This document shows positions 1 through 13,365 of a DNA stretch of 64,000 bases, in pieces; position 1 is the stretch's first letter; every line of letters begins with the position of its first letter. Position numbers and translations under genes: made by a program. This DNA comes from Callipepla californica brunnescens (Eukaryota; Chordata; Aves; Galliformes; Odontophoridae). Where the stretch lies: positions 5,519,775-5,583,774 of the forward strand of contig JALIRH010000008.1 in NCBI GenBank assembly GCA_023055505.1, in the 5' to 3' direction. The notes under the pieces were generated by a model. That model saw only the letters and a program-made list of their open reading frames with translations, made no database searches and was not told where the DNA came from.

Positions 1-371
1 TATTTTCTACATTGTTTTTTGGATAACCTTAGATAGTTTTTTTGTAAAATGAAATTACATCTGATATGAAAACTGATAGATGTTTAGTAAAAGGTTATAA
101 AGGCGTTTTTGGTGAATGAACATTAGTAGTAAGTTGGAGCCAAATATTTGGAAGTAATATTTTACCAGAAAATAAAAATTGGTTCCTAGATCTGGGAAAG
201 GCAAGATACAGGCCTTGGGCAGCAATAGGAAAAAGTTACTGCTCTCTCTTTAATACTGCATAGGTCCTGTGATGTTAACAGTGTTTTCTTCCCCACACTA
301 TTAGAGTTTGATGAGGAAGTAGGATGTTACTACATTAAACATTACGGAGAAGGGACTTAACTTGAAACTTT

Positions 372-409
372 GATAGGAATTCCTGGAGCTGATAGGAATT
401 CCAGGAGCA
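372..409. repeat. Tandem duplication, 2 x 19 bp
   Basis: GATAGGAATTCCTGGAGCT is followed at once by GATAGGAATTCCAGGAGCA. The units differ at two positions. Each contains the 8-bp palindrome GGAATTCC. Confidence 0.9.
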
Positions 410-1652
410 GGGGATTGTATCTTGCTTCAACTCAGTGTTTCATATATAGAATTTATTGTTCTATGTGATTTTTAGTAAATTAAATCAGGGAGTTGTTTGC
501 TTTATTTACTCAATGGTAAACTAGCTTACTCCCTTTTCATGTTTTTATTGCTGTCATTTGTTGTGATTTGTTCTCCTATACAAAATGAAGTGGAAGCACG
601 AGTCTTCACAAAATCTAGTTTTTCTTCTGCATCTACAAAGCAAGCCTATCTATACCTGCTTTTGTTACTGGATTTGTTGTTTGCTGTTTCTTTTTTTTTT
701 TTTGTTAAATAATTATGTATGCTCAAGCAGCTTTTATTTTCCTTTTGATATTGTGTCATTCTCTCTTCCTGCACAGAGAGGCTGTTAAGAATAGAATTCA
801 AATTAAATGATGGATGCACCTGCTGAATGCAGTGGATTGACTGCAGGTGGTCATTAGCAGAGATGTATTGTAGAACATTTATATGCTAGATCAGGATCCA
901 AAATGCTATATTGTCTTGTAGGAATGTATTGGAACAGAGAAGAGAGCAAGGGATCCTGAGTTATAGCCTGTAATGAGCAGTTATTTCTAAGTTTGTTGAC
1001 TAGAGAGCTTTTTCCAAGGTATGATCGTTCACTACACAATTGTCTTCCCTGGAGCATTTGCTCAAGTTAACTCTTGTTGAATAAGCCTTACTTGCTTGAA
1101 AACTGTCGCTTCTTATAGAATGGCACTTGAGTAATGGGATGGTGGAATGCACAGCACAAAATGTTTTGCTGGCAGCAGATATTAGAAGGCAGCTCTTCCC
1201 AACACAGTCTGAAAAAGCACTTGACCCATGTTCCTGTCAAGGCAGTGTGGTGGTGTCTGAAGTACCACTTCAAGCTAGAGACTTCTAGTGCACGAGAGAC
1301 GTAGATAAACCTTGTTTGCAATATACTGAAAAGGAGATTAGATTAGGTAAGATGTAGTTTGGCCTATCTCACTGCAGGGTTTCAAATCTGGAAAAGCAGT
1401 GTGTCCCTCAGCAGAAAAATTAACTTTTGTTTTTGTAGTTGATGCTTCCTTCTCAAAAACAATTATCTGCAGCAGAGCTTTCTGAAAGAGACTGATGAAT
1501 TTTTAACAAGCTATTCATGAGTGCAGAGGGAAGCCACCTTTTTACTGTTGCCTCACCATTTGCCAAAGTGTTATTTTTTGAAGGAATATAGGACTGTGCA
1601 CTTCTGTGGCTATTAAGTATTTCAATTTAAAAAACAAACAAACAAAACAACA

Positions 1653-1671
1653 ACACACACACACACACACA
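1653..1671. repeat. (AC)n microsatellite
   Basis: An uninterrupted AC run of about nine units, preceded by an AAAC-rich stretch. It is likely to be length-variable. Confidence 0.9.
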
Positions 1672-1928
1672 ACCTGGAGGGGCGTTTTCCATATGTGGAG
1701 GTTTTCCCATAAAAATTTCATTTTGCAGAAAGACCATGACAGCCAGTATTGAGGTGCAGCCACCAAAACTAGGTCCTTCACTAGGAGAGACAAATAGACA
1801 GATGTCAAGTGCAGTAATGAAAGGAAAACCTTTTGATTCTTGCCCAATATACACTGAAAGTTCATCTTCATCGCTGTGCTTACCAAGAGATCTGTACATA
1901 CAAAAGCAAGGTGTGACAATATGTACAC

Positions 1929-2262
1929 AGAATCATAGAATGACAGAGTGGTTTGGGTTGGAAGGGACCTTTAAAGCCCATCCAATTCCAGGTCCCTGGT
2001 ATGGACAGAGACACCTCCAACCCTGGTTTCCCAAAGCATTCTTCAGCCTGATCTTGAGCACTCTCAGGGGTGGAACATTCACAGTGTCTGTAGACAGCTT
2101 GTTCTTGTATCTCACCAATCTCTTAATAAATAATTTCTTCCTCATGCCTTTCTGCCCTCTTTTAACTTGAAGTCCATTGTCCTACTGCTACACTCTTTGA
2201 TGAAAAATCCCTTTTACAACTTTCCTGTCAGCACCCTGCCAGTGTTGCAAGGCCACTGTAAT
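1929..2262 (-). mobile_element. CR1 fragment (3' end), antisense
   Basis: The plus strand reads AATCATAGAATGACAGAGTGG, then TTTGGGTTGGAAGGGACC and TTTAAAGCCCATCCAATTCC. This is the inverted CR1 3' end, followed by degraded matches to the adjoining region (CACCTCCAACC, TTTCTTCCTCATGCC, CTTTCCTGTCAGCACC). It is diverged and carries no usable frame of its own. The plus-strand frame over 1736-2170 is a by-product of it. Confidence 0.9.
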
Positions 2263-2898
2263 ACCTATACATACATATGTAGTAATGTTCAGTTGAGCCA
2301 TGTCCTGCTTCTTGACGATGTTGACATATCACAAAAATGAGATGTGCACTGACAGAAATAGTTTCCAACACATGCAATCCAGGGGTAAAGGAGGACTTTT
2401 CACCTTTATTGTCTGTTGTGCTTCTCTTACTGATAAGCAGAATGTCTTCACAGCATAGCTGTAACCAGAAAAAAATAGATCAGGATTTAATATTGAAAGA
2501 TACTTTTTCAGCATATTTCGTCTTCAGTTGCACCCTTGATTCTTCAGGAGCATTTGTCCTGGATCCAGTTCATAGAGATCTATTCCAGTAGGTCCTCACA
2601 TACTGCTAACAGTTTGCTTAAGATGTGCTCTGCCTTCAGACTCTGATTGTAGTGTCATTATCAGCAAACCAATGTAAGCAGAAATGATATTAAGATCTTG
2701 AGAGTGAGTTTGTGGAACAGGTAACTTCTACAAGCACTGTTGTACAGAAAATATGGTTGCCAATTTCTATAATGTAAGCACAGAGGCTGGATTTCTTGTT
2801 CAAATAAGGCATATCCAAGCAGAGCTTCAGATGGTTTCTCCTGTGAGCCCTTGATCCCAGTGATTTATCTGTGTATCTATTTCTCTATCCATCTATGC

Positions 2899-2940
2899 TT
2901 CTCATCTTCAGGTTGTTGTTCATCCTCCTGAAGATGAGAA
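2899..2940. repeat. Perfect 14-bp inverted repeat (hairpin)
   Basis: TTCTCATCTTCAGG at 2899-2912 is the exact reverse complement of CCTGAAGATGAGAA at 2927-2940, with a 14-nt loop. It is not followed by a T-run and lies inside an intron. It could be a relic of a small palindromic transposon or a folded RNA element. The function is unknown. Confidence 0.9.
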
Positions 2941-5035
2941 ATTATGTAACGTTATTGTAATAAAAGCCTTCATTATCATAGGAGACAGAATATCAAGCTG
3001 CAAAATTTACTGAGATTTCGATGCGCACAACAGCTGCATCTCTTCATGAGATATTGATATTTTCAAATACAGTAAACTGTTGGATTACGGTGCAGAAATG
3101 TTTAATACCCTCTGTAGACTAGTTGTCCACTAGCAAATAGTAACAAAGCATTAAAACTTATGCTCTAATAAAAATATTTGCATCTAAGAATAGATAGAAA
3201 CAAGGAGCTTTAATTAGATATCTCTGTGGAAACAAATTTTTAGTGTTGCTCTGTAATTCAGACATAAAGCTGTTTGTGCTAAGAAAAGTTGCTGTCTCAA
3301 TTCTGACATTTTCTAAGGTCCATAATCTTAGAACCCTTATGCTCATTTTTTTTTTTCATATAAGTATTAAAATAGAAATTATTTTATGGATGGGATGTTG
3401 AAGGAATATTTAGAATCGCTGAAGAGAAGCTGGCAGCAGTATATCAGTTATACATACTCACCTTGTTTGCCAGAGGATCTTGGTTTCTGAGAACAAGCAC
3501 CTGTACTCCATGTGTGATCATAGCAGACAGGAGAAAAGCCCATGTTTACTCACTCAGTGTATAAAATGAAAGGTGCGGTTCGTTGCTGACTTTCTACCAT
3601 ACAATGCAGAAAAATAGCGATTTTATAGCATCTTTGTTTAACTGTGGATACTGTACAATAAAAGAACATAAAGAACACTGGAAAACTTGCAGGGGGTGCT
3701 TAATTTGCCTGCATCCTGCAGTATTCACATTCTGTAATATGTGAAGCAATATAATCAAAAGGGTGAAAAAAATCATAAAAATGTGCACATTATTAAAGGA
3801 GGATCCCATATAATGTGTTTTAAAGTAGTTTGAATGGTGTATGTTAATTATTTAGCAGAATGAGTTCTATGAAATGTTACTACCAGAGCTACTTGAACAA
3901 AAAGATGCCACAGACAAAGACAGGAGGGAGGAAGGCAGACATTTTCAAGAAACAAAATGTATGAAGTGTACTGAAAGGATGTTACACCTAGGAAAGCAAG
4001 GACAAAAAGCTTTGTTACAGTGTATAGTAAAATCACATCTCATAAAGTGAAGCAGTGGTATAGCTGAAGTAGTGCTACATTTCAGCCTGCTTATTTCAAA
4101 TGTAAAAGTAAGCATTTGCTAGCAGTGCTGAAACTTCGGCAGTGTAGGCTACATTTTGTAAATGTTAACGCGAAATTCTTTCAAAATCTCTTCTTGTACG
4201 ATGTCTTCTAAGCATGTTATAGGTAGGAAAATGTAATGACAGACCCAGTACTTTTTTTAACAAGGCATGCCTGAAAAAGCACACGACCCACGTTTTAGTC
4301 TTTCTGTAGAGATACAGGAGAGACAATTGCAAATTTGATACGGGCAGTATTTGTTCCACATACACAATTGTTCATTAGTACTGTACCGAGCACTTTGAAA
4401 TACATCATTATGCTGCTGCCTTTATTGGTTCTTGGTCTGATATTGTGCCTGTTATCCATGTACTTTTTCAGTGTCATTCTGAATGACTTCTGACTCCCAA
4501 AAGCAGGATCTGTAATACCCTTCCTTCCAGTAAATGAATGCTCCACTTCCTCAGAGAGCAGTAACAGAAAGACAATAGATGCTTTCATCTGGATTTTTTG
4601 ATAACTTGATTCTATAGTGCCTGACTTCATTTTCTTTCATTATGACTTTCATCAGAGCTGTGTGAAACTACTCAGAGTGTTTCCTCGAAGATTTTTGCAA
4701 ACAAAACTGTTTGTTATTTCATGCAATTTTGCCTCCCCTCAGATCCACTTTACTTTAAGATGTGACAAAATTATTGTCTTATTTTTACATCAAAATACAC
4801 AAATGACAAAATCAATTTATTTTGGTTCGGAATGAACAGATAATGGTCTTATTTCCCTGGAAAGACTGATTTATGTATTAAAAACAGTGTTCCTTAATGA
4901 TGTGGCACTGCTTTGTCTTCTCAGGCTTTCTTTAAACTAGCAAATGCTTGTTTTTACTTCTTTAGGGAAATACTGTGATGTTTGTATCCAAGTTGAGTCA
5001 CTCATGATCACACTTCTTTGCTCAGTTTCAGAATA

Positions 5036-5158
5036 TCAGAACAGGGCCCTGGGCAGCCTGATCTAGTTTTTGGCAACACTGCCTGCTGCAGGGAGGTTGG
5101 AATTCAATGATTTTTTTTAAGTCCCTTTTAAACTAAGCCATTTTATTATTCAGATCAT
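5036..5158 (+). mobile_element. CR1 3' tail fragment, sense
   Basis: The sequence CCCTGGGCAGCCTGATCTAG, with TGCCTGCTGCAGGGAGGTTGGAATTCAATGA and AAGTCCCTTTTAAACTAAGCCATT, is a decayed CR1 3' end in sense orientation. Only about 120 bp can be recognised. Confidence 0.75.
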
Positions 5159-5345
5159 TAATGAAGATGCTGAACAGCATCAGACAAGTATCTGCCTTCA
5201 GAGTGGTTGTAAGGGAGAACATCAAAGATGTTCCTGAAATCAAGGTTAACCATGTCCACTGCTCTCCCCTTTTCTGTGCTTAGGAAATAGGCTGTCTAAT
5301 AGGGGCTGCCTTGCAGATAAGCCTTCTGAGAGAAGCCTTCCATGA
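5152..5345 (-). mobile_element. Probable old CR1 internal fragment, antisense
   Basis: The words ATTAATGAAGATGCTGAACAGCATC and, further on, GTCCACTGCTCTCCCC resemble the inverted reverse-transcriptase region of CR1, at the spacing expected for that region. It abuts the sense CR1 tail just upstream, so the two lie in opposite orientation. Divergence is high and the 3' limit is uncertain; similarity may extend to about 5.5 kb. Confidence 0.55.
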
Positions 5346-7534
5346 CCTAGGAAATGGCTATCTCACGTCTTAAGTATCTAATTGGAATTATTCATTAAAT
5401 AGTTCTTGTCTCCCTTGAACAACTTTCAGCTTGCTGAAAAGTTGGTGACATTTTGCTTATCTGTTTATCAAAACTGGTTCATCTTCCTGCAAGGACTGAT
5501 GCTTTGAGGAGCCCACATTCATTATTTTGACAGTGTGGTGATGGTATATATGATCCATGTGCAAACTGGAGGCATTTTTAGTAAAAATTGAAAATGGAGT
5601 TCGAATTACTGAATGCAGGTCTTAGCAGTTCAGCAGTAATCGCAGGTACTAAATGAAGATGAAAGATGAGATAAAATGGGAATGGCTGCCTTGTATACTG
5701 TGAGAGCACACCTATGTACCATAATTGTGTCTGCACTTGTCTTGACTTTTGCTTTTTTCCCCCTCATCTGTATATTTTAGTTAGTTTTGTCTATCGGACC
5801 GTGTGACAGTAGCACCTTTTTTGTTTCAGTCAACCTGGAATGTTTGTATGTTCGGAACAAGTTTTGTGCTCTATAGTTAAAATATATCCTAGCCTTCAGT
5901 TCCCTGTCTTGTTTGTGTTACCTTTATTGTGTTTTTAGTTGTAAAAACTGCGCATTTTTCTGTTGGAAAAGGATGCCTCAAACAAAGACTGTGTTTTAAA
6001 TACTGAACATGCACACTATCAGCAGCTTTCCTGCTGATACTGCTGTGCCACTGGCAGTGTTGGAGACAGCAGTCCTGGCAGCAGCAGGCACAGTGGCAGC
6101 AGCAGGTATGTGATTAACACAGTGCTGCATCCTTACAGATGAGTAAGTGGTGAATTTATAGACTTATAAAGCCTTATCTGTTCACAGGCTGAGTCCAGAG
6201 TAGCCTAAGAATTGTATTGTCTTCCTTTCCCAAAAATGCTCTTTAAATTTGGAAGTAATCTGTGTGAAGGAAGTACAAATGTATAGACATGAAGAATTTG
6301 CAAAAGATATTGACAGCCAGTTGTATCACAGAGCTCCATCATTCCCTCTATTGCATTAGGTAATAAAAATGTTAAATTGTAGAATTTAAGTTGAGAAAGA
6401 CAACATGAAATGAAATAATTCTGGTATGACTGTCATTAGAAAATTATATTTATAAAGATATGTCTGCTTCAAAATACTGTTGAAGCTTTTTATCTGATGA
6501 GTTAACAAATTAAAACTGTTAACCTTTTAGACTAATTGTGGCTGCGTTTAGGGCACTTGTTCCTTATGTAATCCCCAGATTACCCATGACTGACCAATTT
6601 AGCATCCCATGATTCTGTGGTTTGAAGTTGCAGGGGCTGGAAACAGTGCTGCTTATACCAAGGGAGTGAATTGTCCATAATTTTGCAATTTCCTGCTTGG
6701 ATTTTACAAGCTTTATCACAGATTGTGACCATGTCTGGGAGCAACTGTTACAAAAATTGAAGTGGCCTTTTATACCATCATCACAGCCCAGTTACGTTTT
6801 TGATGTTCTTGAGTGCTTCCACAAAGTCTTCCTTGGTTTCTCTGTAAATCAGATGAATACATGGCCCTTACCTAACTGCTACTTTCATCACAGAATCATG
6901 ATGATTAAATGTTAATTTTACCTGTGAGAGACAGTTCCTCGTGCATGCAAAGTTTGGGGGAAGTACTGGAACACTGCTCTGCTGATGCAGGTAATGCTAA
7001 ATTACACAGGACTTCACAAGCCATGCAGCTGAGGATGAGCAAATAACTATTGGAATTAAGTCTTCTATACCAACGTGCACAGATTGCCCTGTAGAATTCT
7101 CCTCTTGCTCCTTACACATTTGTAACTGTTCTCACTCCTAAAATAGTTCCTGAATTAGAATTTATGGATGTTTTAAATCCTAGGATAGTTAGGAATGTAA
7201 AGATGACAACAGAGGACTCAGTGCAAAACATTTGCCTGGTCTGTTACTTCGTTTTATTTTTCTGAATCTTTTTATTTATTTGTTTATTTTTAGTGTCTTG
7301 CATGTGTCCAACAGTACAAATTCTGCCACAGGAGAACGTCTGTCTTTTCTGTAAAGGTCCATTCCCAAGTGCTTTTAATTTCTGTAAGCGTTTTATGAGC
7401 GTTTCATTTTGCTCTTGAAAACAAGCCAAGACTTGTAAGGCACGTGATTGTGTTGTTTGCATTCTTAACACACATGTACCACCCTAGGTACTTGCCCTCA
7501 TTTTGTATAGTAAATGAGTTCTCGTTGTTCTGGT

Positions 7535-7557
7535 CATTTATTTATTTATTTATTTTT
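7535..7557. repeat. (TTTA)n tetranucleotide repeat
   Basis: An ATTT/TTTA repeat of about five units; similar tracts occur near 9079-9096 and 38956-38979. Confidence 0.8.
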
Positions 7558-10500
7558 CTTTCGCAAACAGTCTTGGTAACAAAAGCTTTCAGAAGGTGTA
7601 GTTGAGTGGATTCCTGCATTTCTTCCACAGTTATTTTATTCTGTGCCTTTGGAATTGATTTATGGGGATTTTCCATCATAGGTGGAGCTATGATTACCCC
7701 ATGTCCCACTCAGAGCTTTCTGAGGAACTGTTTTATTTTTTAAATATGGCAAGGAGAAGCAAATGAGATTTTTGAGAATAGCCATATTTTCTGAGTTACA
7801 TTCCACCAGTATTTACTGTGGCCCCCAGTCAACTGGAACTGTCCTAGCTACCAGCTGTTAAGAAGTGCTTTTCCTTCTTTGTGGTTTGTATTTCAGTGTA
7901 GCCTTTCCCACTGTGACTGATTATACAGCTTCTTGTTCTTCACCTCACCTGCCTCCATTCCCTAAAGAAAAAAGGCTGAATGTCTCTGTGATACTCCCCT
8001 CTGACTTTTGATAATGAATGTATAAGTGGGAAAAATAATCTCATCACCTTCTTCATGTGATAGAGAAAGGGATGAGTTACATTTTGTGCCTTATCAAATG
8101 ATGCAAACCATCAGCTGAAGTCGACAGTTTTTCTCGTGAGGAAAGTAGTACCCAAGCATAATTTCTACTTTAAAAGGAGCCGTGCTCCTTTGGCATTGAC
8201 AGCAAGTTTCCTCAATTCAGCAATAGTATCAACAAAAAATAAAGCAAACTTTAAATAATAATAATAAAAAGTCTAGAAAGCAAATAAAACTTTTCACTGT
8301 AAGACTGTTAACTGAAAGCTAACCCAGGTTAGCTCTTGAAACTTGCCACTAATGATTTTCTGCCTCTACCTAGGTATGATCTGTCTTCAGTGAGATTACA
8401 AACTAAGCTATATTTTCTTGTCTGTGAAACTGAAGCTTAGCTGAGCGTGAGAATTAAAATTGAAGCCCAACTAGTATTTGCTTTTGCATGGATGAGTTGG
8501 TTATGGATGTGAAAACAGCATTAGAAAGGCTCTTTGAAGTCCCTGAGGGTTACATGAAAATGTGAAGACTTAGAAGTTGTTTATTTTAAGAGTTATTTTC
8601 AACTTGGCTCAGTTAACAGTCTGTTTCACAACACATTCCCTTTAGTATTTTTCTGTGAACAATTTGGGGAGACACATGTTGTAGTATAGGGTGAGAATGA
8701 ATGGTGAAAATATGAGCTGTGTGTTGGTATTATTTGGAAAGCTCTGTAGGTGGGTGTCATCTAAGCAAGGCCTTTCTACATCACTAAGTCATTTGGGAGA
8801 TAAATTTTTGTGTTAAAAGTTTATTTGTGGGAAATAAGGTAGTGAAATGAGAGTGAAGTCAGCTAGAGTTGAAACAGTCATGTTAAAGAAATGCCAGTCT
8901 TTGCACACTGGTTTGAATGCAGGAGAAGGAAAAGAAATCTGTCTGAGTGGGGGAAAAACCCCACAAAAGTAGTTCAGTGGTTAGGCCCTGAGTACAGGTG
9001 ATAACAGTGATTTTGCGTTTATCTGTTCGTTTATTCACATAGTGAACTGCTGTTTTGTGGGATCATTTTGTAGGCTTATTTATTTATTTATTTATCAGTT
9101 CAAAAGACTTCTCCCCTCTTTCAAGTAGAAGAAAGTCTGTTTTGGTTCTCTGATGTAATAAAACCATAGAAAACCTTTAGGGGCAAGTGAAGACTGCAAT
9201 TAATACAGCTTTTTGCTTACAGATTTAACTGACTCTTTAAAATGAAAGAATAGAAGAGAATGCTTATTTCTTCTTCTGAAAGGTCCTATGTGTTCCTTTG
9301 TGTAGTTCAGGAAATGTGAACTAAAATATGAACTCCACCTCAGAATTTTTAATTATCTTGTTTCTCATTAAAAGCACAATATAAGCTATTGGTAGTACTA
9401 TATGCTTCTGAACAGGAAATAGATATTTCAGGAGATAATTGTGAAATCCATACATCACAAATTTCAATGAATTATTTCAGGTTCTATTTCAGTTTCTAAA
9501 AATGTTATTTCAAAACTTATGCGCCTAAATGATGAACTTGCTGGCATTAAATATTCTTCCCATTTACTTTGCACGTTCAATTTCAGTTGGCAACACAAAA
9601 CTCAGTAGAAATATTCCTGGCTTATTTCTGTAAAGTTTTCTTTAAATACTTACATATATGTATATATGCATAATATAATATATTCATATATATATATATG
9701 AATTTTAGATTAAACATTTTTCCCCATAATGTGGGATTGTGTCTTGATTTTAACTTTACAATAATCATACGCTTTATATTTCTGGACATTGGATACTCTG
9801 TGTTCTACTGTTGATTTTTAAGAAATCTAGCATTATTATCTTTATTTCCCACAGTTTTATTCAAGACACATTGCCACTTAATGCTGTGTTTCATCTTGGA
9901 GTGCATCATGGTTTAAAACCAAATTACATTCAAATATGGTTCATGATGTAGATCTATCAGAAAGAGAACTTCTTTTCCATTACTAGCGGATAGATGTTTT
10001 CTGTATATTCTGTTATGGAGGGATATATTCATGTCCCAATAAAATTAACACATGCATTGATGATTCTGTTGAATGGAAGTATGCAGCTGAATTGTAAGCA
10101 CAGCTCCCACTGCCATCAGTGGCAAACTTTTTTTTAGGACAGTTGAGAAAAAAAAATAGGAATGTAGCTTGGATCCCATGTTATTTCATGCCTGATGAGT
10201 TTTGGTGAAGTGTTTGTGGACATACCTGTGGCTGAATCAGATGAACATTTAGTTGTGACCCTCCATCTACTCATCTTCTATGTAAATATTCCTCTCACTA
10301 TTTATTTTAAAATATTAGACTCCACAAATCAGGTTTTCAGAAGGACAGGAAGTTGCCATTCTGCCATCTGCAGTATTCTGTGGATAATTCCCAGGTGCAA
10401 TTCACCAAGTCAGAGTTACAGTGAAACTATGTAGTAAAGTTCTTAATAGAATCAGTAGCTGGTGAATACTGACTATCTGAAATGTAATTTGGTTTCAGAT

Positions 10501-13352
10501 ATCCATACACAACGAGCTGCTGCTTAGCCTTTGCCCAGCTAATGGAAAGTTACATATCAAAATCAGTCTCCATATACCAAAGAACAATCTGTCATGTAAA
10601 TGATCAACTTAATGGCAAGTAAAGCAGAGCCTGTCGATTAGCAGGAACATTAATTATTCCATTAATCATTACTTAGTTTAAATCTTGTTTTAAAGGCATA
10701 TTGGACAATGCCATTCATTAATTTCCCTTCAGATTTCAGCCATGTGTGCTAATTGAACCGTGTATATTTTGGCACAGCAGGATTTCTGTTGTATTTCTGT
10801 TCCCTCTTCTCTCATCTGTCTTTCCACAAAAGTCTCAAATCCTGACTTTAAGGACAGTCCTTTGAAGTTGAATATTGAAGCATATTAAAGTATGTGTTAC
10901 TGTGCAGACTGAATAGTGAAGAGTGGTTTTAAGAATTTTCCCCTAACGCACCATGTATTTCATCTCTTCGTTTTATTTTTAATGTGGAGGAACTAACTAA
11001 ATAAGAAATGAAAATAAGACCATTTTCATTTTTAAATACACTTAATTCCTACTTTCTCTCTTCCCCTTTTCTGTTCATGCATTCCTGCTGCTTCTTTGGA
11101 AGTTTTTTCATCCTTAATTAAGGCTTCTAATTAGAACCTGTAAGTGTGTAATACATAGTACATGGTTAGGAAAACATCCCACTAATATAGTACAGAATTA
11201 CTGTGTATTAATCCTTTTTTTTTATTTTATTTCTATTTTTCCTATGTTAATAGATGGGACAGTTGAGAACAGAAGTTTGAAATGCATTTTAAGTTTCAGT
11301 AAGTGAAATCAGTTCTTCATCTGGAAAAAATATTTCCTTTTAAAACATTCTGCTTTGACAGAGAATTCTCTACAATCGTTACCTTCCATTTTATGTGAAT
11401 GTATCTCAGACAACTAGAAATGTTTAAAAATAACACCATGCTGTTACATGTTCAGGAAAATGCATCTGTCATTGAGGGAACAAGGGAAGTGTTCAGTTCA
11501 GCTGAGTGTATTTACTAGCATGGACAGAAATACGTCTTTAGATTGACCTAATTGCAGTCAAGACTGCTTCTTCTAATCGTGGAAATACCATACTCTCAGG
11601 TGCAGTTTCATTAACGTCTTTGTAAGACATAAACTTTCTCCCATTTAAATTGTTTTATACTATGGGTAAAGATTGTTCACATCACCTGAAGGCTGTTTAG
11701 CAGCCTCACACTAAAGGCTGGGCCTAATCTTCATTATTGGGTGCATTTTTAAGTGACTCGAAGATGCAGTCTAGGCCCTCATCCTGACAGGTCCATCTGC
11801 TTCCAACTCCGACACACACCATGAAGCTTGCAGTTTTTACAATTTGGGTACAGCTTGTTCATTTCTTTTAACTTTCAGCAGTCTTAGATTGTTAGCATGT
11901 AGGCAGCACGTCAGTATCTTGTATATTTCATCCCTTCTTGTTCAGCTGTTTCTGTGATAAGTTGAAAGACTGTAACCATGGTATTGAATTCATCCACATG
12001 ATCAAAACCCAGCACAGACAGAAATTTGGTGTGTTGTGTGACCATAACCAGAAGATTTCTATGAGTTATCAAAATGATAGCCTACTTTTTGTTTTTGAAA
12101 AGGATGGTGGTCTGTGAATACTGTTTGTGGTACGCTTGTTCCAAGCTTAATTGTTCCTACTCTGTATAAACAAATGGACCCAATGAGGTGAAAGAGTTTC
12201 TGATGTAAATCAGTCTCAGGATACAGTTTTCATGTTTGTTTAGTTTTACATTTTCTCTAATTGCTTGTATTTGCTCTGGGATTTTGTTACTGGCTTCGAG
12301 TGGCACTTGGGACTTTTTTTTTCATCTTATTAGTGTGTTTGCAAACTTCTTTTTTGGACTCCTAATGGCTGCAGACTTCTCGTGTCAAGCATCTCGTTCT
12401 CATGAGCACGTTGTTTATGTCTTTTCAATAACATTCTGTAAGAAGTCTAAAGAGACCTGCTGGTTAGCTAAGATTTTGTCTTCCTGGAATCGTCTCTGAC
12501 TTCAGAGATTTCCATAACGCAGCAGGTGAGATCAAGGTCTTTGGAGAGGCACAAAAAACATAGCCATGTGTTTTGAATAGCAAATAACCAGCAGTTTTAA
12601 AATGCAGTTACGATGTTAGTGATTTGAATAAAAAGCACTGTTTGACCAGTAGTTGCATTTAATTTCGTTACTGTTGCTATATTTCATTTCCTTACTTGCA
12701 GAATGAATTCAAAACTGATAAATTTTCACTAGCAAAGTTTATAGAGAACCGGGAAATAATATTATACACAGAAATATATTCTGAAAAGTGAGTCCAGAGT
12801 AGCTGGTTGATATGATGTGTTAATGTTGGGACTTCATTAAGAGCAATATACTAAACATTTTTGAGGAACTATGATGCTATTCTGTATGAAAAAGCCTCTC
12901 AATATATTTCATTCTTCCTTGCATGATATTGAAGAGCACATTAAATCCACCCTAGTCTGATGCTAGGAGTTTTATAAAAAGGAATCCTAAAAGGAATCCA
13001 AGCTACACTAATTTTCTTTTGGAAAGTCTGCATACACATGAAGTCAGTCTTTCCACGTGTGCTGCACAAAAAAAACTAGCATTTCAAATTCAGGACCTAT
13101 TTATTGGCTGATTCAATATAGGAAGCTAGGCTGCAAGGGGCTCCTAGGAAACAATTTTCTCGAGTCTGTAAAATAGTGGTAATCATTTGAAAATCTAAGA
13201 GGAAACATTTATCTGGTCAACAGCTCTACTTTTACAATGCTCAGAGATTTGAAGGTAGCTCAAGGCATCCTGTGAAATCTAGCTGAGGGTAGGTGTTTTT
13301 TTTTTTTCATAACAAATTTAAAGCAAGTATTTAAATAATAATAATAGCATTT

Positions 13353-13365
13353 GGGGGGGGGGGGG
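13353..13365. repeat. Homopolymer G, 13 nt
   Basis: A run of 13 G in otherwise AT-rich DNA, just after an AAT-type repeat. It is prone to sequencing error and length change. Confidence 0.9.

Noticed and set aside
1736..2170. Open frame of 144 codons on the plus strand
   Set aside because: Its second half is the inverted CR1 at 1929-2262 and the first half is low-complexity flank. No family resemblance, no splice context and no upstream promoter signs.
6010..6105. CAG/CTG-rich stretch as a trinucleotide repeat
   Set aside because: The units are scattered and interrupted, with no tandem run longer than three.
10195..10434. Plus-strand frame of 79 codons in a smooth, repeat-free region
   Set aside because: No family resemblance. 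The region reads more like conserved non-coding DNA, and no good acceptor/donor pair delimits it.
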